A stretch of 64,000 bases of DNA, from positions 55,014 to 119,013 of the forward strand of contig JANBPK010000930.1 of NCBI GenBank assembly GCA_027579435.1, written 5' to 3'. Shown here piece after piece: positions 43,961-55,209 of the stretch. Each line of letters begins with the position of its first letter. Positions within the stretch are counted from its first letter, which is position 1. The translations under genes and the position numbers were made by a program. Under the pieces are notes generated by a model. The model was not told the DNA's origin. It saw nothing but the letters and a program-made list of their open reading frames with translations, and did no database searches. Source of the stretch: Candolleomyces eurysporus (lineage: Eukaryota > Basidiomycota > Agaricomycetes > Agaricales > Psathyrellaceae).

Positions 43961-44455
43961 CAGGCGTATTTTTCCACCTAACGAAATCTTGTTGATTTGA
44001 CCTTGGCTTGAACACAAAGTCCGACCCTCCCTGCGGCTCACCCCCACTTCCCCGTTTCACAACATATGCTCCACCCGGGTTCAATGGCTCAATTCAATTG
44101 AACGACCCCGTATGTGAGGATGAAAAACGTTCCTCGTCGGTGCGCGTTGAACATTCACCTTCTCGCCAAGCACACCTTCTACATGTGGAAATAGTGTGTG
44201 CCGAGAGATGAGCGTTACGAGCATCTCGCCGTCAAAGGATCTCAGATACCACTTGGATTTAAGACAAGTCGAGTCAGAGTCCACAAGGTTAACAGCGCTC
44301 ACAGACATGTTCATCTCAGGAAAGGGGATGCTTGCAACGAAAGGAAGGGTATAAAGTGTCTTTCAGGTCTAGCAGGAAAGCAGCATTAACACCTACATCA
44401 TTCTTTTTCGAACTCAACGACTCATTCGTCTTTAGAACCCTTGCAGACACGCAAA

Positions 44456-44915
44456 ATGCGATTCTCGATCGTTGCCCTGCTCCCCGTTGTTATCCCTCTG
44501 TCTGGCTTTGTTGGAGCCCACCAGGTGAATCCCAAACGAATCCTTCCTCGTCTCGAGAGCTGTCACTTTTCCAAACAAGGATCACGGCTTAGAGCCCAGA
44601 GATATTGACTCGGACACTCTTTCTGTTCGAAATGTTGAAAATTTTTATTCGACAACCTCGAACATCATGAACTTCTCTCTCTGAGTTCACCACACGCGAA
44701 CTGTTGGATGAACTCTTTAAACGAGCTCCGCCGCGGAAGCTCGAAAAGGGTGGTGGTGGCGGAGGCCAAACATTTACTCGCCTTTACTGCAGCACTGGAT
44801 ATTCGACTCTTGCTGAACTTGGTCGTTTTCGATCCTATCAAAATGGTAAAGAACTTGCGCCGACTACAAGACGTTTAGGTACAAGCATGCGCCGGTACTC
44901 ATAACGCGAATTCGA
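44456..44915 (+). pseudogene. Fifth, frameshifted secreted-family member
   Basis: Exon 1 (44456-44524) reads MRFSIVALLPVVIPLSGFVG ending AHQ, then a GTGAAT donor, matching the family's signal-peptide exon. Exon 2 starts DHGLEPRD...DTLSVRNVE (family: DGGAPLEARD...GLSTRDLE). A one-base shift near 44683 breaks the frame; it then resumes with EFTTRELLDELFKR (family: EFSTRDLIDEL), a glycine run and RLYCSTGYSTLAEL in place of KCPYCGRTYDTFDQ. The first CPYC cysteine is lost. Exon 3 is barely traceable (about 44879-44910). It lies 13 kb from copy D. Confidence 0.65.
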
Positions 44916-45499
44916 GGAAACCTGTAAGGAAGTAATTCTGCGGACCTTCCCGTCGTAGGCATTCTAGTGTTTTGATCGAACTGCTGTGTTTTCGTAGTTA
45001 GTTTGAAGTAACCAGCTGGTCTGATCAGGTCGCGTTTAGCAACCCTTCGTCGATCCGAGCAGGGTAGGTAGGCCGACATAGCGGTGGAGCTAAAGTGGGT
45101 ACTAGAGTCAATCCGATTTTTCACTTGAGCCTTCGAGCTATCCCTTGAAAAAACCTGGCTTATTGAAGTAGTCTATTCATTCGCGATCGACTGTTCAGAG
45201 CTCTTGGCATGGGCTTGCACAAGATCATGCAAGTATCACAGCAAGTTCTGATAAGGATTTCCTGATGCACCTATTGAGTTCATCGTGTTTATTACAATTA
45301 AGTTAAGTTACACATTCTCCGAGTCGTTGTTTTCTGTGGAGTACGTTGCATTTTGTGACGCTTCAGCGGCTGGCACAGTAGTCGTGCCACCACCAGTCGA
45401 AATCGTCGGCCATCGAACNAAAAACATACATGCTCTCGGCTACGACACTTGGGCAACATAGAAAGATAGATATAAAGAAGGCTCGAATCTGGTCTCAGC
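44916..45499. other. Intergenic, nothing seen
   Basis: No gene seen; an n at 45419 lies beside an A run. Confidence 0.5.
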
Positions 45500-45832
45500 A
45501 TGTCCGCGTATCAGGCGAAAATCGAGAGTAACCCACTGGCGCAAAAGTGGGGGCCTGGAACCCAGATCTACAGCGAGGAACATAACATAAAGCGAAATAG
45601 AGAACAGAGCAAGAGGGAATGGGTGGGAGAGCCTAGAAAGGGCCGACGCGATGCAACATACAGGCCGTGGTATGGGGTCGGGAGTAATGAGCGCCGAAGA
45701 CAGAGAGAGGAGGCGTCTAGGAAATGGTCATATACTACCCTTCCAGTTCGATCCAAGCAAGAGGATGACAATGCGCAGGTGGCCAAGGATGCCATTGAAT
45801 CCAAGCCGACGGCTAGCTTGGTTGTTTCATAG
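45500..45832 (+). CDS. Short basic hypothetical protein
   Basis: 110 residues from an ATG: MSAYQAKIESNPLAQKWGPG, then a highly charged K/R/E-rich stretch with no hydrophobic segment. The start has a purine at -3. No homology is recognised; it could be the first exon of a longer decayed gene, since a related frame continues in another register after 45950. Confidence 0.25.
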   Translation: MSAYQAKIESNPLAQKWGPGTQIYSEEHNIKRNREQSKREWVGEPRKGRRDATYRPWYGVGSNERRRQREEASRKWSYTTLPVRSKQEDDNAQVAKDAIESKPTASLVVS

Positions 45833-46209
45833 GAGGTTGAGACGTCGAAGCTGCAGATGCTGTTTGAGTCCCAGAGTAATATAGCAAAAAGGGTTGAAAC
45901 TCCCGGTCAGATGAGGAATAATCGTGCAGGGGCGGTGGAGTCAACCCCTCCGTGGCCGATATTGAAACAGAGGATGAGGGTTGTCGCTATCCTCTTATGT
46001 TAGAGCACGACCAGCAGCGTCTTACGCAACGAGATTGGAGTTTGGCAGTCGAATGCAGTATGACCTTGGAAGACCTTCCTCATTCAAATACGCCACTTCC
46101 TGCCACCTGGTTTCCACCAATTCTTGCCCCCATCGAGAAATCGTCGAGTCGCAGGAGTCGAAGGAGAGATTGGGTAAACGGAGGGACTCAGAACTCTCTA
46201 AGTGAGCAG

Positions 46210-46880
46210 CTAAGACGGTCAAGACATGAGAATGGGAGAGAGGAGAGGCTGAGGAGCGTTTCCAGAAACGTGCCGGTCCGGACGGTTCGCCATCGCCGCC
46301 AGCCCGCGACCTCTTTCTTCGTCTTCTTCTACCTTCATCGTGATTACGACAGTGCAACATGGCATTCCTCCAGTTTCCCTATGGCTCAAACCCTCCTCCG
46401 ATTTCTACGAGTTGCCTGCGTAGGGGTGAAGAATGTGAGAGGATGTGACCCTAAGCCCTCAATGGATATAACCAGCGGCCCATTCGCCGGATGGCGAAGA
46501 CTCCTGTGAAATATGCCGTCCTGAGAGACGCAGAACGAGAGGAGAGACAGAGAGAAGAGGTCGTCCGCGGAACTGGTCAGCCGCCAAATGCAATCGGGTT
46601 GAAAACGAGGGTGAATCGTCAATCCTGTTTGGGACTCGTCCTCTTCTTTTCGATTTCCTCGCTGACCCTCTCGTCTCCCCACCAGCTTGCTGAAGCAGGC
46701 GGGGTCTCCACGCCACCCACACCGACGAGAATCGTGACTGCGACGTCCATCGGTACAAATTCGTCAACGAGAATGAACATAACCCTTGTCCCTGTCGACT
46801 CTCCTACTCTGGTCCAAGGTCTATCGCGGAATACGCTGTCTTTCGTTTTTGAAACCCTGCACCCTGCTGCGCAATAACCC
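46210..46880. repeat. Duplicate block, partner at 43330-43960
   Basis: Right-hand copy of the block described at 43330. Here the same landmarks appear with a different 3' continuation. Confidence 0.6.
46491..46877 (+). CDS. Paralog of the 43580 hypothetical protein
   Basis: 128 residues: MAKTPVKYAVLRDAEREERQ, a basic middle, then CLGLVLFFSISSLTLSSPHQ (membrane or leader segment) and a threonine/serine-rich region with possible N-glycosylation sites (NSST, NITL). A register change after 46877 leads to another open segment (LCASGQAPEGPNATED) reaching about 47088, so an intron or frameshift may link them. Confidence 0.3.
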   Translation: MAKTPVKYAVLRDAEREERQREEVVRGTGQPPNAIGLKTRVNRQSCLGLVLFFSISSLTLSSPHQLAEAGGVSTPPTPTRIVTATSIGTNSSTRMNITLVPVDSPTLVQGLSRNTLSFVFETLHPAAQ

Positions 46881-47307
46881 TCCTGAAAGCACTGTGTGCT
46901 TCGGGTCAGGCTCCCGAAGGCCCGAACGCAACAGAAGACATAGGCTCCCCATTGAATGCGTACCCCTCCTTTAAACCTATCTTTGACGCTGCAGAAGCAC
47001 CCAAGAAATTTCCAAGGCAATGGATCAATACTGCCGATATGCGACATGTCTCCCCTTCCTTCACTCCCCCTTTCCATACCACGTTCGCTCTCTGAGGCCT
47101 TGATACTCCAGTCCGTCATTCCGAGCGGCTTCGGCCCCTTCCATGGTGCTACTCGGAGTACACACCGTGAAGTTCGACGTTCTGAAGAGGATCGCATTGC
47201 CTCTCCACGCCTGTCGAGCTCGGGGTCGCACTGCAGTCAGCCACGCTCGCTGAAACCATCGCACATTCCTATCAGCCAACCCGAGCCCAAGTGGGAGAAC
47301 TCAAGAC

Positions 47308-47799
47308 TTGCGCCGAACGGGACTCATCCATTCTCCATCATCTCCGCCTTTTCTTCTTTTCTTGCATGGTGCCCCTTCCCGCTTTACTCGAGCTCAGTCG
47401 GGCGATGCCAACGACGATTGCCAAGGCATGCCTACTAACGGCCTGCTCTGCGCGGGTTGTGGTCAACCGTCGCCCGAGGAGGCAGGGAAGAAATTTTTAA
47501 ATTCTCTCCTTTGGCGTGCCTTCAAGGAACCCCTTGTAGTTGCTGAACGTGGCCGCGAGGTTCTCGTCGCAGCCAAGACGTGGGTTTCGTGGAACGTTCG
47601 AATGTCTTCCGATTCCGCCCAGCTTCAACTCCCTTCCCCTCCTGATTGTGGCATCGTTCCGCCAGACGATTGGCCGTTGTACACGGTGAACCTGTGTGCT
47701 TGGGTCAGCAACATTGCTCAACAGGCCATGGAAGATGATGCCCTTGCCTTCTGTACCCCTGCCTCTGCGGTCCCTGGTATCCTACCATCCCCCAACTAG
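47308..47799 (+). CDS. Hypothetical cysteine-containing segment
   Basis: The open frame lacks an early ATG (the first is at 47428) and is probably the last exon of a longer gene that may begin at 46491. It contains GLLCAGCGQPSPEE, FLNSLLWRAFKEP, a tryptophan-containing stretch and LPSPPDCGIVPPDDW, with coding-like third-base bias. No family recognised. Confidence 0.3.
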   Translation: MRRTGLIHSPSSPPFLLFLHGAPSRFTRAQSGDANDDCQGMPTNGLLCAGCGQPSPEEAGKKFLNSLLWRAFKEPLVVAERGREVLVAAKTWVSWNVRMSSDSAQLQLPSPPDCGIVPPDDWPLYTVNLCAWVSNIAQQAMEDDALAFCTPASAVPGILPSPN

Positions 47800-47999
47800 A
47801 CGAGGAAATTCATTCCCCAGCATTCGATGTACGACCCCGTGCCGAGGCTTAGGGACGACATAACTCTCCGGTACCTGTCATCTTCGTGATGAAGTAGACG
47901 GGTGGGGCAATCGACTCGTGGGATAGGAGGGGTGTACACCCCCTCCCAGCCTCTTCACCTAATGGAACATTCATCAACCGTTGATTCTCCATAATACCC

Positions 48000-48700
48000 G
48001 CTGGACGATCATCCAACGCAGACGAGATAAATTCTCCAGAGTCCTGTCTAGGACGGGGGGTGAGGATCTGGCTGGAGAGCGAGCCTTGGATGGTCTACGT
48101 CCTGGTTTGTCTGTGTGGCTGGATTGGGAGGGTGTACTCCCAGTGGTGATGAGTGGAATGAGCGGGCGGTCATGTTGTGGACCATAGAAAGATTGGGCTC
48201 GGATGGAGGGTCGCGGAATGTTGGGTTGGGGCCTGGGGTGGGAAGAGTGTATATTTGAGAGGGCGGGAGGGACGTTGTGAGGATAGAAGGGCATTTGAGC
48301 TCCCTGATGACTTCAATTGCCTGTTGGGTTGAGGAAGGTCTGGGAGAGGTAGCGTCGTGCAATCAATGGAGCAAGTGTTCCCGATAGCCCGGCTGGGGAA
48401 GAAAGTTTGTCGAATAACTACGAGTGGAACCCTTTTCTGGGTGCTTGTGCGAGGAGACCTCGCTCCTCCCAGGGTTCGAATAATATTGTCGAGACGAACA
48501 GGCAGCCTGTGGGGTGGAAACTATAGGGACAGAAAGGTGCATTCGCTGCGTTGTAACTTCAACCGCCTGGTGGCTCGACGAAGATCTTGGCGGTGGGAGG
48601 CGAAGGAGAAGCATCGTTCAACGCAATTCAGAACAACCCCCTACGATCCCAGTTGAGGAAGGAGGGCTGTCGAAGAAGCATGAATCACCCTCTACTCCTC
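48000..48700. repeat. Diverged direct duplication of about 350 bp
   Basis: The left part (about 48210-48350) and right part (about 48480-48610) share an ACTATAGGGACAGAAAGG.GCAT / TTGTGAGGATAGAAGGGCAT block, ACTTCAA..GCCTG.TGG.T and a GAAGATCTTGG/GGAAGGTCTGG block. No gene is assigned. Confidence 0.4.
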
Positions 48701-48912
48701 TGGATATAGGTGTTGAGGCCTGCCTGCTCGCTCATACGTCGTTGAGACGAAGGAGCAAAGATTCAATGGGCAATGGAAGAGCGAAGATGTGGATCAAGGT
48801 CATGATGTTGCTGCTGGAGGCAGGGGGTTACGGCGCAGTTTTCATCATGGCTCGACAAAGGACTGCCGCCCATTGTTGTTATAAGGAGCCTAGTCGAATT
48901 CAGAAGGAATGA

Positions 48913-50181
48913 ACATTCATCTACGGTCGAGTCGACTGAGATGCACCTGTCACCCCGAACCCGTCCCCATCATCAGTGGAGTCTTTCCTTGCCATCTTTG
49001 GCACCCTATCCTCCCTGGCATGTTCTCTGTGCTGAGGACCCCATTTTCTCTGATTGCGTAAATTTCAGAGACCTTCTGGTGCATGTCTGCAATTAAAAAC
49101 TATTTAATCCCAGCTATCCAGCCCTCGTTAGCCATATGAAGGACAAGCCTATCAACAACCAGTCACAGACTGGTGTCCTGCAGTGGTGTTGTCGCTCATG
49201 TCCCCAGGCAAATTCTGCATACTGGCTTCCTGATCGAATGATGGGTTCCGTCCTGCAGTCGCACCTGTTCTTTTCTTGACATGCCTCATGCAAGCTTGCT
49301 GCTAATTACAGCAGATCACCTTTGTCTGTATTGACTCCCGCTATCCTCATTTCTTTCCCATCTACGGACCATGAAATCCAGCCACAAGGAACAATTCAGG
49401 AATCAGCGGGCACGGAACAGCCAGCGGGAAGGCTGACAGCTCTTCCTGATGGTCGGCAAGAGCTCATCAGCTTTTTGGATGATAAGTCTTGATCTGCTGC
49501 CTTCAATAGCTCGACCTACAGGCCTAATCGACGTGTTTTAGAAGTTCGGATAATTTTCCAAGACCCCATTCGTGGCCGATATCAGGAGCCAGGGGCTGTA
49601 GGGCAGTGTTTGGTAGCTTGTTCGCTCGCCCTTACAGTCGTTTGCATATCTGTTGTCAGTTGCGTTTTTTCTGCGAGAGGAGCTGTCAAGGCTGTTCACA
49701 CCACCAAATTGGTTGATTGCGGTTCAATACGTTATATGATCAAGCTCGTGGCAGGTCTGACGTTGTGCACCCACTGATACAGGGCAAGTGTGAAATTATA
49801 TGTCACATCACTCTACTCGAGAAAAACGCAACAGACAAAAGATATGCAAACGACTGTAACCTCGTTTCAATTCGCTTGCTTTCCCTCATTTGGTTCACTT
49901 TGGTGGTGGTATCTCCGCTAAATCTAGCCTTCCAGTTTGCTGTGCAAATGAACTTTGGCCCTTCCTGTGATCCGTTCAATAGGGAGACGTTGGTGTGTGT
50001 CCCACTCCTCCATTAGTGCCTAAGATATCTCGGTGCATCGCTGCGTCTTTTCTGCATTTGGGTAATTATCAAACTCAGTTATTGACGCGTGACCTGCAGG
50101 CTGTGTGGGCGGGGATGAACTGCATACCTGTCACCTCACTACAGCCTCGCGTCCCCCTTGTCGTCTTCTCTCATCATCGAC
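48913..50181. other. Intergenic left of the NACHT gene
   Basis: Nothing convincing; short T-rich tracts and no repeat partner found by eye. Confidence 0.45.
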
Positions 50182-53100
50182 ATGGCTGACGAGCTTCCCC
50201 AAAGCTCCAAAGAAAAGACAGGTGTCGGAAGCTTCTTCAAGAATGTGCTTACTCCGCAGAGCCGCTCAGCTTTACCCCGACCTCCAGCCTCTTCCCCCGA
50301 GGATCACAGTGGAGAAACGGCGTCAGTTTCTTATGCTATCGTCTCCTCTGTGTCCTCCTTGATACATCCAGGACTGGCTCCTTTGGCTTCCGCAGACCGT
50401 ACCTCCACCCAGGAGGTAGATCGCACGGTAGCCCAGTTGTCAGCTCAATCAGATAACGGGTTTTCAGCACAACGAGAACAAGGTGAGCTTCTGTTGGGAG
50501 ATCGAGTGCACTGATAGGATTTACAGTCTTGATCAGGCGAAGATAATACTTTACTGCCCCAACATTTGACCGTCGCCATGGGTTCAGCTCAAGCTCATGG
50601 TGAGAATACGCAATGTCTCTTGGAAGCGGGCGCTAAAGTGCCATCAGAGCTCACCGGCAAGCCTGCCGAAGCGACAGTGGGCTCATCTCCAGCGGCAACG
50701 TCATCTGCTCAATCCACGGCCAAGGATGCGCTCAAGGTTACGCTCAATTTCACGCAGACGCTCATGAAGAGGCTGCCGGAGATCGTTGACGGTAATCCAG
50801 TCAAGATGGCGCTGAGTCTTGTGAAGGCAATCATCCAGATTAAAGATGTTGGTGCATTTCCTCACTCTCCCTTCTTCGCTGACTCTCGTACCACCAGGCT
50901 GTCAAGGACAACATGGACGCCGTCGAACGAAGGATAGCATCGACCGGTGCTCAGTTGGCGATAGTAGAAAAGGCGCTTGCCGATCCGAGGACTTACGATG
51001 AGGAAGGAAACCAATGGATGAAACAGTTCAAAACGTATTTTCTATCATATCCCGTGTCGAACCTTTTGCTGACGAACATCACTCATCCAGTACGTTGGAA
51101 CGTGAAATCAATGAGCTACTTCGACTTAGCAAGGAGTGGATGATCAGGAAGGTGGCGGATCATGAGAAGGAGAAGGGAGAAATTGCGGAGATTTTCGACA
51201 GGGTGAATGAGGCCAGAGTCCAGTTCGAGGTGCGTATCACTCTTTTTCATTCGCTCGCACTACCTCAATCCTCTCGTCCTCAGCTCGGCACTGGCATCGC
51301 CGTTTACAAGATCGTGAATGCACTCCAAAATGACCTCAGGGTAGGTACCGCTGCCTCTTCCGAGACCCAATCCATGTTCACCTCCTGCAGCGTTCCCTTG
51401 GGAAGGACCTCCATGTCTCGCGTATCGCCGATCACAAATACTATCTCCGAGAAAAGGAGCAGGAGAAACTGCGTCGGGAAGTCTGCACTACTGGAACCCG
51501 CGTTCCCATTCTGAAGAATATCGTCAAGTGGGTGAACGATATGTCGCCGCAAACCCCGAGTATCTACTGGCTATTCGGTCCCGCCGGCTCAGGGAAGAGT
51601 TCCATTGCCTATACAATTGCTCGTCGCTTCGAGCTCACTGGTGATGTTGATGACACGATCACCCTGGGTGGCAACTTCTTCTGCTCGCGACAGTTCGACG
51701 AAACCAGGGGCGTAACCTGCATCGTCCGTACCATTGCATATCATCTTGCTCTCAAGTGCAAGGAATTCGCGGAGTGTCTCCAACGTTGCGAAACATTTGA
51801 TGCTATCTATGAAGGACCCCGCGCCCAGCTCAACGAACTTTTAGTTCAACCTTGGGCCGAATCTCGATCCGTTCTCGCCAGAGATTCGTCGACCTCACCA
51901 CGTTATCTCATCGTCATCGATGCTCTCGATGAAGTAGAGGCTCGTGGTGGCTCAGAGTTTCTGCGCGCCCTACTCGACGTCATCAACGAGCACGACATGG
52001 CAGGGCTCAAATTCTTTGTGACCAGTCGGTCAGACCCGGATCTAGTAGCCTATGTCGAAGGGTTTCAACGCAAGCAACTCTACCGTCTCCAAGATGTCGA
52101 AAACGAAGAGGTTGAGGCCGACATCACAAAGTACCTGGAGGCGAGCCTTCCCCACTTCGCAGGTCTTAGCGAATTGGCGGGTATGCTCGAATTCGCGGGT
52201 GGCTTGTTCATTTGCGCTGCCACTCTTGTGAGGCATCTGACACGCTACAAGCCGGTGGAACAGAAACGGATTCTGAGTAAGATCCTTCCCGGCTCAGTCA
52301 CCTCACCATGCTTGCAGCAGCCATCAAAGGCTATGTTCCTCCTTGACGCGTTGTATCTTCAAATCCTTTCGGATGCATTTCGTGACTTGGAGAGCGATGA
52401 GTTCTCTACACGCCTCCAAATCCTTCATACGGCTCTCTGCACCGCTGAGCCAGTCTCAGCCTCAACTGTCGCCGAGCTTGTCTGTGATGATCCCAGCAAG
52501 ACTGACCTGGCGTTTTCGTCCGCTGAAGTCGCTGACGATGTTCTGTCGCAACTTCATGCGGTACTCTATTTTGATACCCAAAAGAACATCCTCTCCTACC
52601 ATAAATCCTTTTCCGATTTCATTTTTGACCAGCATCGGTCGAAGAAATATTGGTGCGACCGAGGCATTCACCATAGGGTTCTCACTGAGGCCTGTTTCCA
52701 AGTGATGAACAGTGGATTGAGGTTCAACATCGCAAATATACCCTCATCTTTCATGCTCGATGCTGATGATCACGAGCTGCCGCATCGAGTCAAGCAAACC
52801 ATTCCCCCTGCATTGAGCTATTCCAGCCAGAACTGGAGTCACCACCTTTCCATTATGTCATCAATCACATCTAGTCCTGACCCGGTTCTTGGAATCTTGG
52901 CAAATTTCCTTCAGCTCCATGCACTCTTTTGGATTGAGGCCATGAATTTGCTGAAGGTTAGTGGTCTGTGTGATCCAATGCTGCAAGTGGCAAAGAAGTG
53001 GGCAACCAAGGTGAGTTTTGTGAGCCAAAATCCTTGATTTGTTTTCTTGACCCATTACACAGTACAACTTGGGCCTAGCACAACAATTGTCTGAGGCTGC

Positions 53101-53881
53101 ATCATTTGCACTGTACTTCAGTGCAAGTGAAGCCATGCACTCAACTCCCCATCTCTATATCTCTTCCCTTGCAACATGGTTATGGGACCTTGAGCCCTGT
53201 CAGACATGGAGAAACCACTTCCCTGGGATTCCCAGGTTTTCAACCAATCATGGACACCACAATCTCCCTTTGTTGAGCCTGGATATGGGCAGGGGTGCAA
53301 ATGCTGTGGCATACACCAGGGATGTGAGATGGATTGCCTCAGGATCAGATGATGGGTTGGTGCGAATATGGGATATGTCAAGAGGCAAGGTGCAGAGTGT
53401 GCTAGAGGGTCACACTGGATGGGTTTTGTCAGTTGCATTCTCCAGTGATGGAGCTTGCATTACCTCAGGCTCAGANGANNGATCTGTGCGGGTGTGGGAT
53501 ATCTCAACAGGCAAGGTGCAGAGTGTGCTGAAGGGTCACACTGGATCAGTTTTTTCAGTTGTGTTCTCCAGTGATGCTGCTCACATTGCCTCAGGCTCAT
53601 ATGACAAATCCATCATAATTTGGGGTCTGCAAGTCCTCTACCTGACAGAAAAGGTAGCTGACTCATATGGCAATCAAACCCGCACTGGATGGCTTCTTTC
53701 CCCTGACAGAGAACACCATCTCATGTTTGTCCCACTCAGTGCAAATCTGCCTGAGCCTCCAGCCATTCATCTTCTTTCAAAATCCCAATCATCCTCCATC
53801 TCCCTTGCAAGTGCCAAGCTGGGTGACCAATGGTTCAGGTGTTACAATGCTGGGCTCTTTTGTTTGGAAGGCAAGCCATAG
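50182..53881 (+). CDS. NACHT-WD40 STAND NTPase (fungal NLR-like)
   Basis: Seven exons: 50182-50482, 50537-50847, 50898-51034, 51091-51229, 51284-51340, 51391-53010, 53063-53881; 1127 residues. STAND ATPases of this class act as inducible switches, several of them in fungal self/non-self recognition. Order: an unrecognised N-terminal helical region (about residues 1-360), NACHT with Walker A WLFGPAGSGKSS, Walker B YLIVIDALDE, FFVTSRSDPD and HKSFSDFI, then a helical segment and WD40 units (ASGSDDGLVRIWD; SVRVWDISTGK). Only about three blades are present against the usual seven or more. Intron 2 has a weak GTTGGT donor. Ambiguous bases at 53476, 53479 and 53480 fall at the repeat join. Confidence 0.85.
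53360..53611 (+). repeat. Two near-identical 126 bp WD40 units
   Basis: 53360-53485 and 53486-53611 are 42-codon units sharing long runs such as GGCAAGGTGCAGAGTGTGCT and GGGTCACACTGGAT. DNA-level similarity between blades, not only protein similarity, is the pattern of fast-evolving fungal NLR repeats. Confidence 0.85.
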
Positions 53882-55209
53882 AAACATATCCCTCCCTTTA
53901 AATAATTATGTTTTTGTCATGCTGCCCAAGTCAATTACCCAACTTTCATGTAGCTTATCAGCCCTATTCCCATGCCCAGCTGGTGTTGCCAGGATGCTGA
54001 AATTCCTACATTTCACCCACTGTATCCACATCATTCTACATCTTTTTCTGTTTTATTTACATTTCTTCCATGTTCTGTACTCCACTCCTTACTCTTTACC
54101 CTGATGTGTATAAGAATACTTGTGTAAAGCAGCCAATGCTTTGTACAGCAAGGTCTGAGGCATTTTTGACTGGCTTTCTGCCAACAATTCAGCCCCCCCC
54201 CACCTTGTTGCTGGTCCATTGTGTTTAATAGTGAGCATTTCCTTGAAAACTCTACAGTGGATCATCTTTCAATCAATATGCATTTCTAAAACAGAGTATA
54301 CACCTCCTTGTCAGTCCACTGGGAAGCAAAAACATAAAAGGAAATGAAGGCCCACAAAAATTAGATCACAAAACAGCAGCCAAATGATGGCTGCAGATGC
54401 CAGAAGCACCACCTTGGCACATGTTGACCCCTTGGAGTACCCAAGTCAAAAATGCCTTGGGATTGTAGAATGGTAAGCTTGTTGAACAAGGTTTGATTTT
54501 CACAGGTTAAGTTTGTACCAATATGCATCGGTGATCAGTCAATGTGCCCCCAATAGTCATTTGGATAAGTGGAACAGTGGAAAGTTGGCATCTTGTGCAG
54601 CAGCACTTATGCTAAGTTTGTGGGTGCAGCTCACCTCAGGCATCTGGCTCAACTAACCTCTTAAGTTACCAAATTTCCATGAGCCACTGAACCTTTTGGT
54701 TAACTGAGCCATAGCTGGCTAGGCCACCAGCTGAGACCTTTTTTTGNTTTTCAGGCTGAGCCAACTCCTGAGTGGCTGTGTATGACTCCAAATTTCTGAG
54801 CCAAAATAAGCTAATTATTGTGAACTACAGCTGTATTGAGCCTGACTCAAGGCTGAAGCACCAAAGGATCACACTCAAAAAAGGTGAAGACTTGGCAATG
54901 GTGATGCCAGTGACAATGACAGCTGGGAAGAAGACCCAAGCATGGAACTTGAAACACCATCTTTGCAGGAAGATATGCCAGGTGATGACTCACCTGTTGA
55001 TATGACTGTGTTTACTTTTTCACAAGTAGATATCAATTTATTGAATAACAAGTTCATAACCTGTGTGAAGTGGCCGATGCTTTGCACAGCAAGTGCCAAG
55101 GCATTCTTGACTGGAATCAGCGGCTGGAGTGATGGCTGCACATGCCAGAAGCACTGTCTTGGCATCCATCAACCCCTTGTAGTACCCAAGTCAAAAATGC
55201 CTCTGAATT
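53882..55209. repeat. AT-rich repeat debris
   Basis: No gene. The block CTGCAGATGCCAGAAGCACC...CCAAGTCAAAAATGCC (54389-54457) recurs at about 55135-55202, and GCCAATGCTTTGTACAGCAAG (54132) recurs as GCCGATGCTTTGCACAGCAAG at about 55073. CpG is scarce throughout. Confidence 0.6.

Noticed and set aside
53360..53623. CRISPR-like direct repeats
   Set aside because: The units are in-frame 42-codon WD40 blades of a eukaryotic gene, with no spacers.
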